A stretch of DNA of 64,000 bases, taken from NCBI GenBank assembly GCA_039881145.1, contig JAYKKI010000027.1, positions 18,115,001 through 18,179,000 on the forward strand. The letters run 5' to 3'. Each line of letters opens with the position of its first letter. The stretch's first letter is position 1. A model generated the notes under the pieces. That model had not been told where the DNA came from and did no database searches. It saw only the letters and a list, made by a program, of their open reading frames with translations. This DNA comes from Druceiella hillmani. Taxonomy: Eukaryota > Arthropoda > Insecta > Lepidoptera > Hepialidae. Shown here piece after piece: positions 1 through 13,384 of this stretch. The position numbers and the translations under genes were made by a program.

Positions 1-156
1 AGGTATTATATTTCAAAGATAGTCCCGCTCCGCTCGTTAGGTGGTCTTATGTAAGATGAGCTTATATTACTTGTAAGGCCAAGAAGGGTACTGATGACCT
101 TCTCTTGAATTATTTAGGCCAGGCAAGGTGTTTGATGTAAGAATATATTGTTTCAG

Positions 157-248
157 ACAGAAGCCGAGAGGAGTTGCGAGAGGTATCTGCCGGTTTATGA
201 TTTGTTGCTGTCGTGTTGAAATTGGCTTTGAACAAGATTTTGATGTCA
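157..248 (+). CDS. Possible internal exon, unrecognised
   Basis: An acceptor-like TATTGTTTCAG ends at 156 and a donor-like GTAAGT starts at 249. The 92 bp between is open in the frame starting at 158 (30 codons, including GVARGICRFMICCC). Base composition is less A/T-rich than the flanks. I do not recognise the peptide. In A/T-rich DNA such splice-like sites arise often, so this is only a candidate. Confidence 0.2.
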
Positions 249-900
249 GTAAGTCTACCTTAATATTTAGATATATATTTCATGGATAATAGGGATTATA
301 ATTATGATTACGCCAGTAAGTTAAGTTGAAAATTTATGATAATATTTGTTACTTCTAGGTAAATGGAGTTAAACTTAGAAGTGAGTGAATCACTTTAAGT
401 TGCATTAGAGTTAGAAAGCTATTATGACAAGTTGTTATTGACATTATTAAACAATTAATATTTGTCACCGAAATAAAAATTATGTTTAATTTTCTCGATT
501 TGTGGAGTAGTATATCTGTACATAAATTTCTCTTCTACTTCCTTCCCAGAAAATCATTTCTGATAATACCAAAATTAAACTTTTTGGCGAAAAAATAATA
601 ACCAATACCTTAAACATAAAGAGTTTAAAATTTCAGTTTGCTATTTTGCGCAGTACACAAAATATTTGAACACTGCAAATGGTCCATGGCTCGCGTGGTA
701 AAGGAAAGAAATGTTGGTTCAATTTAAAAATAAAATTATTGTGAAAATATTGGCTCTTAACATTGGAAATGACTATCTATTCATATAAATATACACACCT
801 ACACACTTATTTTCACGTTCTTACCACTAACTGAGTCATTATTTTAATAACGAAATAGTTGGTTTCCATTTTACGATAACAAGCATCTTATATTCGTTTC
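249..900. other. Unassigned A/T-rich DNA
   Basis: No coding or repeat structure seen. A faint tRNA-like stretch near 686-716 (TGGCTCGCGTGGTAAAGG, then GGTTCAATTT) is too degraded to call. Confidence 0.5.
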
Positions 901-904
901 CATA

Positions 905-1180
905 ATGCTTGCTTCATGCATGTATAATTTCATTGAGATTACTTCAGTACATGAGGCTTAAAAGCAAGACATAAATAATCATTTCACTTTCGCATTTACA
1001 GTGTTAGGCTATGGTTGGTAAAATAAACGGAGGGCGAATGAATAAAATTAATTAATATTATAAAAAAATAAATATGTAAATAAATAAATAAATATATAAA
1101 AAAATATTATTTATGTCTTGCTTTTAAGCCTCATGTACTGAAGTAGTCTCAGTGAAATTATGCCTGCATGAAGCAAGCAT
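905..1180. repeat. Fold-back repeat, ~75 bp arms
   Basis: 905-979 and 1106-1180 are reverse complements with about four mismatches in 75 bp, for example GGCTTAAAAGCAAGACATAA against its complement. They are separated by a 126 bp A/T-rich spacer with AAATA runs. No TA or other clear target duplication was seen. It could be a MITE or an inverted duplication. Confidence 0.8.
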
Positions 1181-2599
1181 CTAAAGATTGATACATCCTG
1201 AAAACTTATAATGCACGAGTACAACTACGAGGTATTAGGGTCTGTACGTATTTAGCTACATATAATTATGTATTTAGCTATATATTTAAGGGCCATAGTA
1301 TTTCTATTAAACCATTTAAAACGAAAATATTAATTTTTCGTAACGTAAATATATTGCTTTGTTTGACTATCACAGGTTTAAAAACATGCCCTGTATTTAC
1401 AGAATTACAAAGTTTAGAATAACCGCTATTATTTTCGTGTAGTGATTAAATCAGAATATATTAACTCAGCTTTTTCAACTACTTTTGGTTTAGTAAATTT
1501 GGAAACAGGGGGCAAGGAGAGCCCCTCTTTACATATTTTTTAAAGTATCGTTTTAAGTATTCAATTAAAAATTATAAAAGAGTATTTTTTATTTCTCATA
1601 ACAACTCCTTTTATATGATCCCCGTATAATTTACAAAATAGAAAGAAATTGTGATATTACACTCTTTTTAATTTTCATATAAATATTTTTAAAAAAGTAG
1701 TACAAAATATGCAGTTTAATAAATTGTATGTCTACGCTAAGTTTAAAATATTTACATCGTATAATTTTTTAATAAATCAGCTCTGACAGACGGACAGGCA
1801 AGCACGTGAGTAATTTTATAAAGGTTCCATTTCCTTTTTGATTCACGAAAACTTAAAAACAACATAAAGTTTTTACGAATTTCACTGTATCCATAAGAAA
1901 TAACAAAACAGAGCTAGAAAATGAATAGTAAAATTGATAGGAATAACGAGTAGAAGAGAGATGATGCATAAAATGCACGAATAAAGTTAATAAATTTTGT
2001 TTTTAATACGATAAATAGGATTATGCCTCACCTTTCAATTCAATAAATTTGTTATTATTTCACTGAAACTGCTATTTAGAACTTCTTCTTTAAAATTATT
2101 CATTTTGGATAACCACAACGTAAGTAACTTTCTTAGTAAGTTTTTGTTTAACTTTGAGAAATATTAGTTAAGTCATCCGAATCAGACTTGAAATAAATGA
2201 CCACTAAAGATTATTGCTAATTGCCTCACCCAAATAATAAACTTAATTGTTCTTTTCTCAAGTTGGGTATTCAGTACTTCATCCTGTAATTTAGAGAATG
2301 CCAACAACGTTTTCTTGCTTCATAATATTTCTCAAACATTTGTTTCCTTTCGAACTACTCATAGTTTTCTTTCGAACTATTCAAGTATGGAAGAAAGGAC
2401 AAGGAATGGTTTGAGAATAAATTTACTTTTAAGTTATTTTCGGCCTCGTCATCAGTATTTTATTTGTATACGCTCAAATACGTTCGTTTTTAAGTAGCTT
2501 TGAGTACGAAAGATTTCCAGATATTGAACTTTTTTTTTTAATTTTTGAAAATTTAAATATTTAGCCTTTTATTTATATTTTCAACATTTTTAGAAGATA
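1181..2599. other. Unassigned A/T-rich DNA
   Basis: Only short chance frames, including one of 60 codons at 2315-2497 without family features. Confidence 0.6.
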
Positions 2600-2809
2600 T
2601 ACATATTGAATATATTTGGCGTTAATTTTGTAGAAATTCATTATTCACAATTAAATGAAACTACGTGATGTAGTATTATTTCTACTTTCTTTATGTTCTT
2701 TACCACGACCTAAATTTCATTGTATTACAACAGCTTCAGGTGGACTGTTAGCAAAGATATAATCTTAGAATAGAAATAATACTACATCACGTAGTTTCAT
2801 TTAATTGTG
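2600..2809 (-). mobile_element. Penelope-type terminus with perfect 39 bp inverted repeat
   Basis: Positions 2646-2684 and 2771-2809 are exact reverse complements (39 bp) around an 86 bp spacer. The spacer holds a hammerhead-like motif on the minus strand (2703-2743). The left arm belongs to the minus-strand terminus and continues outward into sequence shared with 11851-11905 (TAGAAATTCATTATT on this strand). The right arm is a bare inverted copy of the last 39 bases. Retrozyme- or Penelope-type termini are often found inverted or as solo pieces. No coding sequence is attached. Confidence 0.75.
2703..2743 (-). ncRNA. Hammerhead-ribozyme-like motif, copy A
   Basis: On the minus strand: stem I CCAC/GTGG, core CTGAAGC, stem II GTTGT/ACAAT with loop AAT, GAAA, then a short stem III and GGTC. 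The hammerhead consensus is CUGANGA ... GAAA ... NUH. This copy has one core change (C for the last A) and an extra U before stem II. Activity is doubtful. Confidence 0.4.
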
Positions 2810-3060
2810 AAGGTATAAATAATTAACGAAATGTTCTTTTGGCGTGTCTAGATAGACACTTTTAATTTCCTAATTTTATAAATTTTCAATTAGTCTAATT
2901 TTCGCACTGAAAAAAAAATTATGAAAGAAATATTTCAATAAAGTTGTTTAATAGCTCTACTCTTAGTTACTTCCGGAAAGACATTTTCCATAATGTAACT
3001 TTATATAATACATAACTGTAATGGAATAAGCAAACAAACTAACCCCAGAATCGATTATAA

Positions 3061-3375
3061 ATAGGAAATTCATCTTTTTTGTACTTTCACTCGATATTTC
3101 GATTAATAATTTCAAGTGAGTATCGCTTACAAAGCTTCGATTCTCGTCGTGAAAGTACAAAGACGTAAAGCGTAAACAAATAACGAAAATACTCAAGGTC
3201 AGGTAAGGGCGCCCGCAGTGACATTGAACCCGCCTTGGGAAATGGCTTCATTTTTTCCAACTTTTCGTTATTTTCCGCGTAGAGACAATCCATATTCGCT
3301 GCGTAATACAGCTCGCCTTATCGGTTTAGGGCTGAATATTTGTTTTTGTGGCTTAAAGACGTTTTATTTGGAACA
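3061..3375 (+). repeat. Dispersed repeat R1, copy 1
   Basis: Contains GAGTATCGCTTACAAAGCTT, GCGTAAACAAATAACGAAAA, a CpG-rich GGGCGCCCGCAGTGACATT, and further on CTGAATATTTGTTTTTGTGG and GACGTTTTATTTGG. Matched over about 300 bp by 12240-12545. A short frame on the minus strand here is not convincing as a gene. Confidence 0.75.
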
Positions 3376-6204
3376 TCGGTAGTCGTAGGTCTCAAACATG
3401 ATTTAGCAATGAACAGTAGTACTATTACCATGAGATTGAATTGAGATCAAAAAGATCCTTGTGGAAAATTGGTACAAAATAAGTAAAGTGTAGTTCTTAG
3501 AACACTGAGATGTTACATTGGTCTCTTTGTTTCATCTTTACTTTTGTAACCATTTTGCTCTTTACTGGCGAAGAGGGGTTATTTTAATTTTGATTCAATA
3601 CTTCTTTAAAGTAAAATTCTGAGGTAGTGTAACGTATTTTTACTGATTTATAGAAATAAATTCGGTATAAATACACAAAATTTTGTGATATTTTATATGT
3701 AATATTTTGTACTGAAAAATATAAGTAAGATTTATAGTGCTAGTTATTATAATTCGTTAGAAATATTACATAAATTTTAAAAAAAGATCGAAAGCATTTC
3801 CCTGCAATTGATACATAAAAAAATCTCTATAGATATCGTGACAGTAATAATACAATTTTTACTATCATTGAATTGTGTTAGGAAAATATTAAAACCGTTT
3901 TAGTGAAAAGTGTTTTAATAATATTTTGAAATAATTTGACGATACTTTGCATATGAAAGAAAAGTTCCAAATGACCATTATATAATTTGATTTCGAGCTA
4001 TAGATTAGTTGCATTCATAAGTTATGCTATCAATATATTTCCTAAGAAAGCAAAACAACTGAAAGAAAAAGAATTTAAGTAGATCTGCATTTTAAAGTTT
4101 AGTTTTTTTTTTATTTTTTGTTTTTCAAACAATTTGATTACGTTTAATATTGTTTTCAATTGTTTCTTCTCAATAAACGTGTGTATAGCTTGTAGACTAC
4201 TTATTTACAGTATGGAGTATCATCTCATAACATACTGAAAAAAATGTTGGTAACAAAAAAAAATTTGTACCGCAGTGAATAATTATATTCAAAAGCTCTA
4301 CTTAACCATACCAAAAATATTGTAAGAATTTAATACATTTAGAAATTATGGACTCGTAATAAAACTTCATAGAGTTTATAAGGAAATTTTAACAATAGCA
4401 TCCTAAAAGAAGTTCAATAAAATAGAATAAGAAACCAATTAATTAAATGAAGGTAGGCAAAAAAAACTTTATTCATTCAGTTCAAACTTATTTGAGGTGT
4501 ATTTAATTTTAATTTCCAGAAAATAAGCCAAAAATTTCCTAAATATCCCCAATGGCGTAATATTCCTTCAGAGAAAATCTTGTTTATTCTCATCACAGAT
4601 AAAATAATTTGGGAAGAAGTTGGAAGATCTAAATGAAAGTCAATTAGGTTTTATTCAATGAACCTGTCAATGTAATTATTATTTCTATTTCATCTTAAAC
4701 AATAAAATAGCAGGATGCTTACATTTGTAGATTGTTGGACAATTACATTTTTTTTAATATATTTATTTCTTTAAAAGAATGAGCTAAATGTTTAGCGTAA
4801 TGAATTCAATAATTTGAAATTAATATCGTTTCCTTTTGACCATACGCAATTATCTAAAAGGCAAAAATAAAAATTAATTAAAAGGGAGCTTAAAAAGTTT
4901 TGGGCATAACTTATTATTGGATTGATTTATAACACAATTCTAATTTGAAATCAGACACAATTTTGCAAAACTTTTTAATCATTAGTAACGATAATTCTCA
5001 TCATAAGATATAACTATTTTACTGCGTTTCAATAATTATTATCATTGCATTATTACTAACAAGTTAAACTTTTGAATTTTATAAACTAAGACGTTACGAA
5101 AAAATATACGCATGTGATTATTTCGTTGGTATAAAACTATTGTTCATAAGTGCCTATTACACCATAGCAAAATAACACGTAACCTTAAATAAGCATTGTT
5201 AAATTGCCATATTTGGATCAAAGTCTAATTGACATCAGTTTCCCTAAATAATAGAAAAAACCTTTCAAGTACGAGTGAACTCCCACTATAAGAGTTCCGG
5301 GAACATTTAGGCATTCATTAATATTTAATAGTACAAAATATTCATATTAAACTATTTTAAAATTACTTGGGAGTGACAAAATATACAGCATAAACGGCCG
5401 TATTTTTAGGGTCTCTTCTTGTTTATGCTGACTTAGAAGCATGATTTCTTTACAGCTCCAAGGGACCGTAGACCTAAATATTTGATGTTAATTTAAACCT
5501 GACGCCTTCACACGTTCCTGATAAAAAGTGTCTTGCCAGACAAGCGGACAACGAAATGATCGTATAAGGATTTCTTCTTTTTTCATTTTGAAAAAACAAT
5601 TGAAATAATCTTGACTATTTTCTAATAATTGGGAGATATTTTGACAGCGATTACCTCACTTTAACCATTTCAATAAAACTGATCTGGAATAAATGTATGT
5701 GTATCCATAATGTAATAAATACAATTTAGATTTAAATAAATACTAGAAGCTTTTACCCCAATCTAGAAAAGAAGTACTTCACTTACGTGAAATAAATAAT
5801 AATTACATTATGCAGAATGTCTGTTCAATATAGTAATTATTTCTTTTAGTTTTTCATTCAAATTCGAGTAGAAAAATGGGTCTCAAAAAATTCGATCCCA
5901 TATTTTTCACGCTATTTTTCATTCACAATGAGTTAGTTTTGATTTTAAATTTCTAAAGATTTTTTTAAATAAAAGAAAAAACCAAATAGCAGAACAGTAA
6001 ACAGCTATTCACACCGTTTAAGTGAGGATGAACTTGAATGTTTTTGCAAAATATTGTTCGTTTACCACACGAAGATAATCAATGAGTTTTTTATATTACC
6101 CGATTTACCGACTTCAAATTGGATGTTTTTACATCTTGTTAGTTATTTATTTTGATGTCGATTTATCGACCTATTTTTGACAGTCCAGCGGGTTATGTAT
6201 TTGT
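3376..6204. other. Unassigned A/T-rich DNA
   Basis: No genes or clear repeats. An acceptor-like TTTCTTTACAG ends at 5454, but every frame after it closes quickly. Confidence 0.6.
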
Positions 6205-6560
6205 TTGACTTATTTATGAAGTTGAACAATAAACTCAGTTAGTTTCATATTTTTTTAATTATTATCTAATCACTTTACTGCAATCACATTACGACTATCC
6301 ACTACGCAGTTCCAATTAAAGTAATACTGGTTGAATTATTTATGAAATAGAACAATAAACTCAGAAAATTTTACATTTTTTTAATTGGCACTTTATCGCA
6401 TATCTACGACTATCCACTACGCAGTTCCAATTAAAGTAATACTGGTTGAATTATTTATGAGATAGAACAATAAATCCAGAAAGTTTTACATTTTTTTAAT
6501 TGTCACTTTATCTCATATCTACGAATCTCTACTGTACGTAGTTCTAATTAAGGTAATTGT
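6205..6560. repeat. Three-unit tandem repeat, ~115-126 bp
   Basis: GAACAATAAACTCAG or close variants recur at 6224, 6350 and 6465. The units share CTATCCACTACGCAGTTCCA and TTTACATTTTTTTAATTG. The third unit is the most diverged. Confidence 0.85.
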
Positions 6561-6752
6561 GCCGAAGAATACAGCAGGTCACTTTTCGCGTGTAAATTTT
6601 GGAAAGATTTTAAATACTTTTAAAAGTGAAGAAACACGAAACCGATTTAAAACATTAACTTGTAAATATTTCACAAATTTAAAGTTTTTAAAATTAACAG
6701 AACTTTGTCGGAATAAAATAAAACTTTCAAAATAAAGTTATTTTTACACCAT

Positions 6753-8283
<1,531 letters not shown>

Positions 8284-8391
8284 ATATCTACTACGTTCGT
8301 CTATTGGTATGTTAAGACTATGGTATGTTATCATATCTACTACGTTCGTCTATTGGTGTGTTTGTGGTGTGTTAAGACTATGGTATGTTAC
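8284..8391. repeat. Two-unit tandem repeat, ~50-60 bp
   Basis: ATATCTACTACGTTCGTCTA starts at 8284 and again at 8333. The second unit carries an extra 11 bases (GTGTTTGTGGT-like) before TTAAGACTATGGTATGTTA. Confidence 0.85.
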
Positions 8392-8757
8392 CTCATCTTA
8401 AGTTTATGCTAATTTATGAATAATATTGTAATCAACATATTTGTCCTACGAATTTCATATCACAAATTAGAGAAATATAGTAAAGATTTAGTTTAATGTA
8501 GCTTATTTATTGATGAACCATTTTAAAAAAAACAGTTGATTCAAACGGACAACTCTCAATTCAAATTTTTGCTACGGATTTTTCGTAATCAGTCTATATA
8601 CAAATAAACATTAATCGATATAGTATTTACCGAGGCTTTCTTAGCTGTTAATCTTAAGCAAAGACCTGTGATGAATTGAAATAGTATGGGTATTGTGGTT
8701 ATTGCGAAATATCTGTTTTTATAACACAATTATGTGCTACAATTCACCTAATTTTTA

Positions 8758-8880
8758 TTCACAATTAAATGAAACTATATAATATAATATTATATCTACT
8801 TTATATAGGTTACCTAAAAACTTTAACCTAGTTTTCGTTGTTTGACAACATCTTCAGGTGGGCCATTTTGAAGAGAATAA
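8758..8880 (-). mobile_element. Terminus of the Penelope-like element with hammerhead-like motif
   Basis: Lies downstream of the endonuclease remnant on the same strand. Read on the minus strand it contains CACCTGAAGATGTTG, a CAA loop, ACAACGAAAACTAGG (8825-8862) and, further on, TTTCATTTAATTGTG. These match the termini at 2646-2743, 11757-11905 and 40540-40633. This copy links those orphan termini to the Penelope-like coding remnant. The stem I 3' strand is degraded here (GGTTAAAG instead of GGTCGTGG). Confidence 0.75.
8825..8862 (-). ncRNA. Hammerhead-ribozyme-like motif, copy B
   Basis: Core CTGAAGA matches the consensus exactly. Stem II is GTTGT/ACAAC with loop CAA, then GAAA. The cleavage-site side has decayed to GGTTAAAG, so stem I is lost. 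Confidence 0.4.
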
Positions 8881-9274
8881 CTTGTAGAAACTTCCAACAG
8901 CACTTAAATATTATACAAAACAACAGCAAAAGTAGAGTTTGAGTGGGTTTTCGTAATTTTTTACGTTAATAGTTTTTACCATATTTTCGAAAGTTATTCA
9001 ATGTACAAGTATTTTATTGTGAGTAATAAATTGAATTCATGTTATTCTATGAGCTTACACAATGCTAATTATTCAGGTCTATGTAATAAATTAAATGGAT
9101 ATTGTTCTTAATAATATATTTATACAACGGCACAAGCGTCTAGCGGTTGGAACAAGATTATATTAACTAATTAAACATATTTTCTATTTTTTTGTTTTCT
9201 TTTCTAATGTGTCTTCTTAAGATGTATAACTGAGCTGTAACAAATTTAAATGAAATGCAGTATCAATGGTGTGT

Positions 9275-10262
9275 AACTATGATTTATGTATAAGATATTG
9301 GGTATAGGTTGTTGGAGACTTTTATATGTCTGTTTATTTCTAAAGTTTCTAGGATATTGAGTTTATTGCCTTTTGTATTTATTTGTAATATATCGGGAGC
9401 ATTGTTGGTATGAGAGTGATGGGTATTTTAAATAAGATGTTTTGCAAAATTATATGTTTCTGATTTGATATTTTGCCAGCTAGCAATGTGGTCTTTGTAT
9501 TTGATAGTCTCTAAAATAAATCTCTTACTGTTTGACCTATGTATAAGCTATTGCAGTCGTTGCACTTAAGTTTATAAATACCACTCTTTTTATATTTATC
9601 AATTTTTTCGTTGATGTTAATAAGGATTTCACCCAAGTTTTTCCAAATATTATAAGCTTATTTGTTATTATTCATATTTTCATTATTAATTAGGAGTTTT
9701 CCTATTTTATTTAATACATTAGCCGTGTATGGGATGGACTTAAATTTTTTTTTATTATTATTTGGTAGGACAGGGTATAAAGGACGAAGGAAAACGAACG
9801 AATGAGTCAAACGAAAAATGCATATGTAAGAAAATATTAATATCTTTCGTTATTTGTCCTGATACAGTTTTGTGATAATCGATGGGTTATATCATTGAAA
9901 TAAAATATTCATGCGATGTGTTTTACAGTTTTTACTTCTTTGTGTAAATTAGGTTTATCTAATGAGATAGATAAAACTCTGTGAATCATCGACTGGAAGG
10001 CTGCCAACTAATGGGTCCAAAGATGTTGTGAATGACTATTAATTATAGAGTCAGCAAATGTGTCTATTCTAAATATACTAAATTCACGTTTATTGCTTTC
10101 ACGTTGTAATATGATACCTAAAACGTTTAGTTTATTATGGGATTCTACTTTTAAGTAAATCTTATATTATTGTGTAGGGAAATTGGCAAACATGACAAAT
10201 TGATTTAATTGTGGCTGCGAACCTTTCCAGCAGATGGAAATGTCGTTTACGTATCTATAATA
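9275..10262 (-). pseudogene. Penelope-like element remnant: RT C-terminus and GIY-YIG endonuclease
   Basis: Reading the minus strand in short frames gives clear Penelope-like protein. The RT catalytic box reads RYVND (YVND at 10242-10253; YVDD expected), followed by WKGSQPQLNQF. Then come EFSIFR and LAAFQSMIHR, the pre-endonuclease segment, and the endonuclease: SGIYKLKCNDCNSLYIGQT, with GIY at 9574-9582 and YIG at 9535-9543. The tail FAKHLI and KGNKLNILETLEI is characteristic of the family. Many stops and frameshifts separate these pieces, so it is long dead. The 5' part, including most of the RT, is missing: similarity stops near 10262, beside a perfect palindrome at 10273-10309. The family uses RT plus a GIY-YIG nuclease for target-primed retrotransposition. 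Confidence 0.9.
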
Positions 10263-10272
10263 GTATATCGTC

Positions 10273-10309
10273 TGTATATCTATCACATTATAAATGTGAT
10301 AGATATACA
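10273..10309. repeat. Perfect hairpin, 17 bp arms, 3 bp loop
   Basis: TGTATATCTATCACATT and its exact complement surround ATA. It lies ten bases beyond the point where the Penelope-like remnant is cut off. Confidence 0.9.
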
Positions 10310-11756
10310 CAATAAATGTAATCAAAAGTTGTTTCTAGTTTCAAAACTTATGAAAATATGTTTTATTGATTTTATTATATTGTATATCTTTTGTTTAAAA
10401 GAGTAAAGTATACACAATCCAAACTATCAAAATACATGTACGTACTATCAGTTTTAATTCATATCTTTGGATAGTAATAATTGTAGCGGAGACTCATTTC
10501 ATTGAAAACATTACATTCTAATTTTATATAATTACTCCACGAATTAACATACTTGATTAAAAATACATGAAAAATAAAATTTTGTATAAAATAAGTCAAA
10601 TAATTTGGATTGTTTCTCATATTTTTCAGGTTTTTTATCGACCACACTAAAGTGAATACGTCTATTCTTTCTCAATTTTATGCACGTGAAAATAGCTTTG
10701 AGACACCATACATATTTAATTACGAAGGTCCAAAAGTTCAGTGAATATTGCTTTACAATGAATATAATTTCGTAAAGAGTTTAATATATAATTAAATTAT
10801 CATACTATAATAACTATTATTTGAACGAGTTTTCTCCCTAACTCAAAAATCCACGCAAATTTATGTAAGGACATAGAAATATCTCAACATAAATATAATA
10901 TTATTGCTCTTATTGAGTGACGCCTTAACCGAAATATAATCGTCATGATTGTTCATTACATCATCAGTGAAATATTATTACATTAATCAAAATAGTAGTC
11001 CAATAAATCAATACTGAAATATATTTATTGTAAAGATTGATTAATTTGACAGCAAATCTTTTCAACATATAATTTTAATAATAAAAATAGAACTAATGAA
11101 TTCTATAAAAAGACATAAAGTGACAAATACGAGGCCATTATTGACGTATCGTAACTGTGAAAGTAATTTTAAAAAAAATTAATACTTCCTTTGCCGTAAG
11201 TTGTGCCTTACACGAGCAATCAACACGCATTAATTCGACACAACCTTGTTTCAAACTCCAGATGAGAAAATGGTTTTCCTTCTTAATTATCTTCAATTAG
11301 AATTGTCTCCGTCCGTGTAAATGCCTTACTTTTAAAATTAAATACTAATTGTTTTTATAATATCAAATAGAGGAACAATTGAAAAGTCGTATTGGAGCAA
11401 TTATTTCCGTTATGTTACTATAAATAACATCAAATTCCAGTATTATCCATATTCACATGTGTTTAAAAATAATCGTGGAAATTTTTTCCCGAAAAATTTA
11501 ATAGTAGCAATATTTATGAGAATTAGCTCCTCTTTAGTAAGCATAATCTTATTTGTGAAAAAGTGTATTCGAATGATATTTATAAATACGGAACAATGGC
11601 AATCGAAGGAATAAGTATCTATAATTAAGTATTTAGAAGGTAAGGACATCAAAATTTCTGGTTTCGGCCTGGAGCAGGAATTTTATTTACGTATTTATAT
11701 ATATTATGCTTATTTATTTATTTATATACAGTTTCAGAAACATCACAGATACAAAG
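10310..11756. other. Unassigned A/T-rich DNA
   Basis: Short chance frames only. No Penelope-type coding sequence precedes the terminus at 11757. Confidence 0.6.
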
Positions 11757-11795
11757 TACTGAAGATGTTGTAATACAACGAAATCTGGATCGTGG
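11757..11795 (+). ncRNA. Hammerhead-ribozyme-like motif, copy C
   Basis: Core CTGAAGA, one extra T, stem II GTTGT/ACAAC with loop AAT, GAAA, short stem III TC/GA and the GATC site, then GTGG. The 5' stem I strand reads GTAC here instead of CCAC, so stem I pairing is weakened. Confidence 0.4.
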
Positions 11796-11905
11796 TAGAG
11801 AAATTAAAGAAAGTAGAAATAATACTACATCACGTATTTTCATTTAATTGTGTATAATGAATTTCTACAAAATTGAAGCCAAATATATTCAACATTATTA
11901 TTTTT
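11757..11905 (+). mobile_element. Solo Penelope-type terminus
   Basis: Contains CTGAAGATGTTGTAATACA, then ACGAAATCTGGATCGTGG (11757-11795), AAGAAAGTAGAAATAATACT, ACATCACGTATTTTCATTTA and ATTGTGTATAATGAATTTC. It is collinear with the reverse complement of 2600-2743, including the outer GCCAAATATATTCAA. No RT or endonuclease sequence lies upstream. Confidence 0.75.
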
Positions 11906-12239
11906 AAAAACTTTAATAGGACTAATTATAAATACATGTGGTAATAAATTGAATGACACTACAGTACATAAAAGCAATAAACTTCCAGAAATTGGTTCTC
12001 GATCACGAATAAATTACATTCTGGGGCAATGGTGTAAGCAATTGAATATGGGGAAATAATGAGAAATTCTATTACAATTTGGTTCCTGATGTTGGCATTT
12101 AAAAAGGAATACGTAATTAAAGGAAATTTTAAGGTACGAAGATCGAAAATTTTCTCAACCGAAACATGACACGTAACCTTTCTATTTAACAGACGGAAAA
12201 TAAATTTAATAAGTGGAAAGTCCCTTCTGAGCTTCAAAT

Positions 12240-12545
12240 GTATAAATTCGTTTTTATCCTATTCTCTCTTCTCGGTATTTCACTGAATATTTCTGAACAA
12301 GTTCCGCTTACAAATCTTTGATTTCAGTCATAAAAAATATCAACACACTAAGCGTAAACAAATATCGAAAGCACTCAACCGCGAAGAGGGCCGCCCGTAG
12401 TGACATTTAATCTGCCCTGACTTTTTCAACTTTTCTTTGTTTTCGGTGCTGAGGGAATAAATTTTGACGTGTTATATTTCTCTCCTTATCAGCTTCGAAC
12501 TGAATATTTGTATTTGTTGGTTATAGACATTTTATTTGCCGTGGC
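12240..12545 (+). repeat. Dispersed repeat R1, copy 2
   Basis: Collinear with 3061-3375: CCGCTTACAAATCTTTGATT, TAAGCGTAAACAAATATCGA, GGCCGCCCGTAGTGACATTT, CTTTTTCAACTTTTCTTTG, then GAACTGAATATTTGTATTTG. Confidence 0.75.
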
Positions 12546-13384
12546 AAAAGAGATACTGTCAAGAATTTGTTTGATAATAGATGATGGTTCAGTTGTAACA
12601 AGATTGAGTGTTTTTTGTTTCCGTAGGTATCTAAATAGTTATAAATTAATTAATTGTTAAAATAAAATATTTATTTAGCATTTATCAATTAATAGGCTAA
12701 TATGAACAAAACTGTAACTTGAAGGTAATAGTAGTCACTGGGCACTAGGATAATAATATACTACAAGTTCTATTTATTTGATGAAGCAAGAAAGAACAGG
12801 GTTTATACTTTATAAATATAAAATTTAGGTTTATTTTTTAAACGGAAGTTTTATTTTTTTTAGATTATATTCTACTTGAATACGTAAATAGTGGAAAATA
12901 GGCAATAAATATTAAATCTAAACCAAAGAAGATGAAAACATTTTCATCGCATCAATATCATGAAATACGACACGTTTATTTGTTATTAAAATTGTAATTT
13001 TAAAAAACCCTATTTATATTTCTAAAAGTTGCCTTTGTTTTATATATAGCTGTAGATATTAAAAACTACCAGGTTCTCTGTTTAAACCATGAGTTTACCA
13101 AACCTCATTTCCCTTAGTTTCATCTTCAAAAGTAAACATATATTTACCACTTTTTTAATATTAATACATGTAAAAAGAAAATATTTGATTTCTTTGCTAA
13201 TATCGATACAATGGCGGTTGTCATTTTACACTATATCAGTATGTTCACTATTACCGAATCTTCACCAGATTGTTCACTGTATTAAACTACTTCAAACTTA
13301 GACTATCAAATTTTTTTTTGTTTATTTTTAACCACGGCGAAACGGTATATGCCCTTAGGGTGAGAGCTTTCCTGTTTCTGTGTG
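12546..13384. other. Unassigned A/T-rich DNA
   Basis: Short chance frames only. Local G+C content rises from about 13330 as the Helitron-associated array begins. Confidence 0.6.

Noticed and set aside
686..730. Possible A and B boxes of a degraded SINE
   Set aside because: The B-box-like GGTTCAATTT is too diverged and no tail or target duplication is seen.
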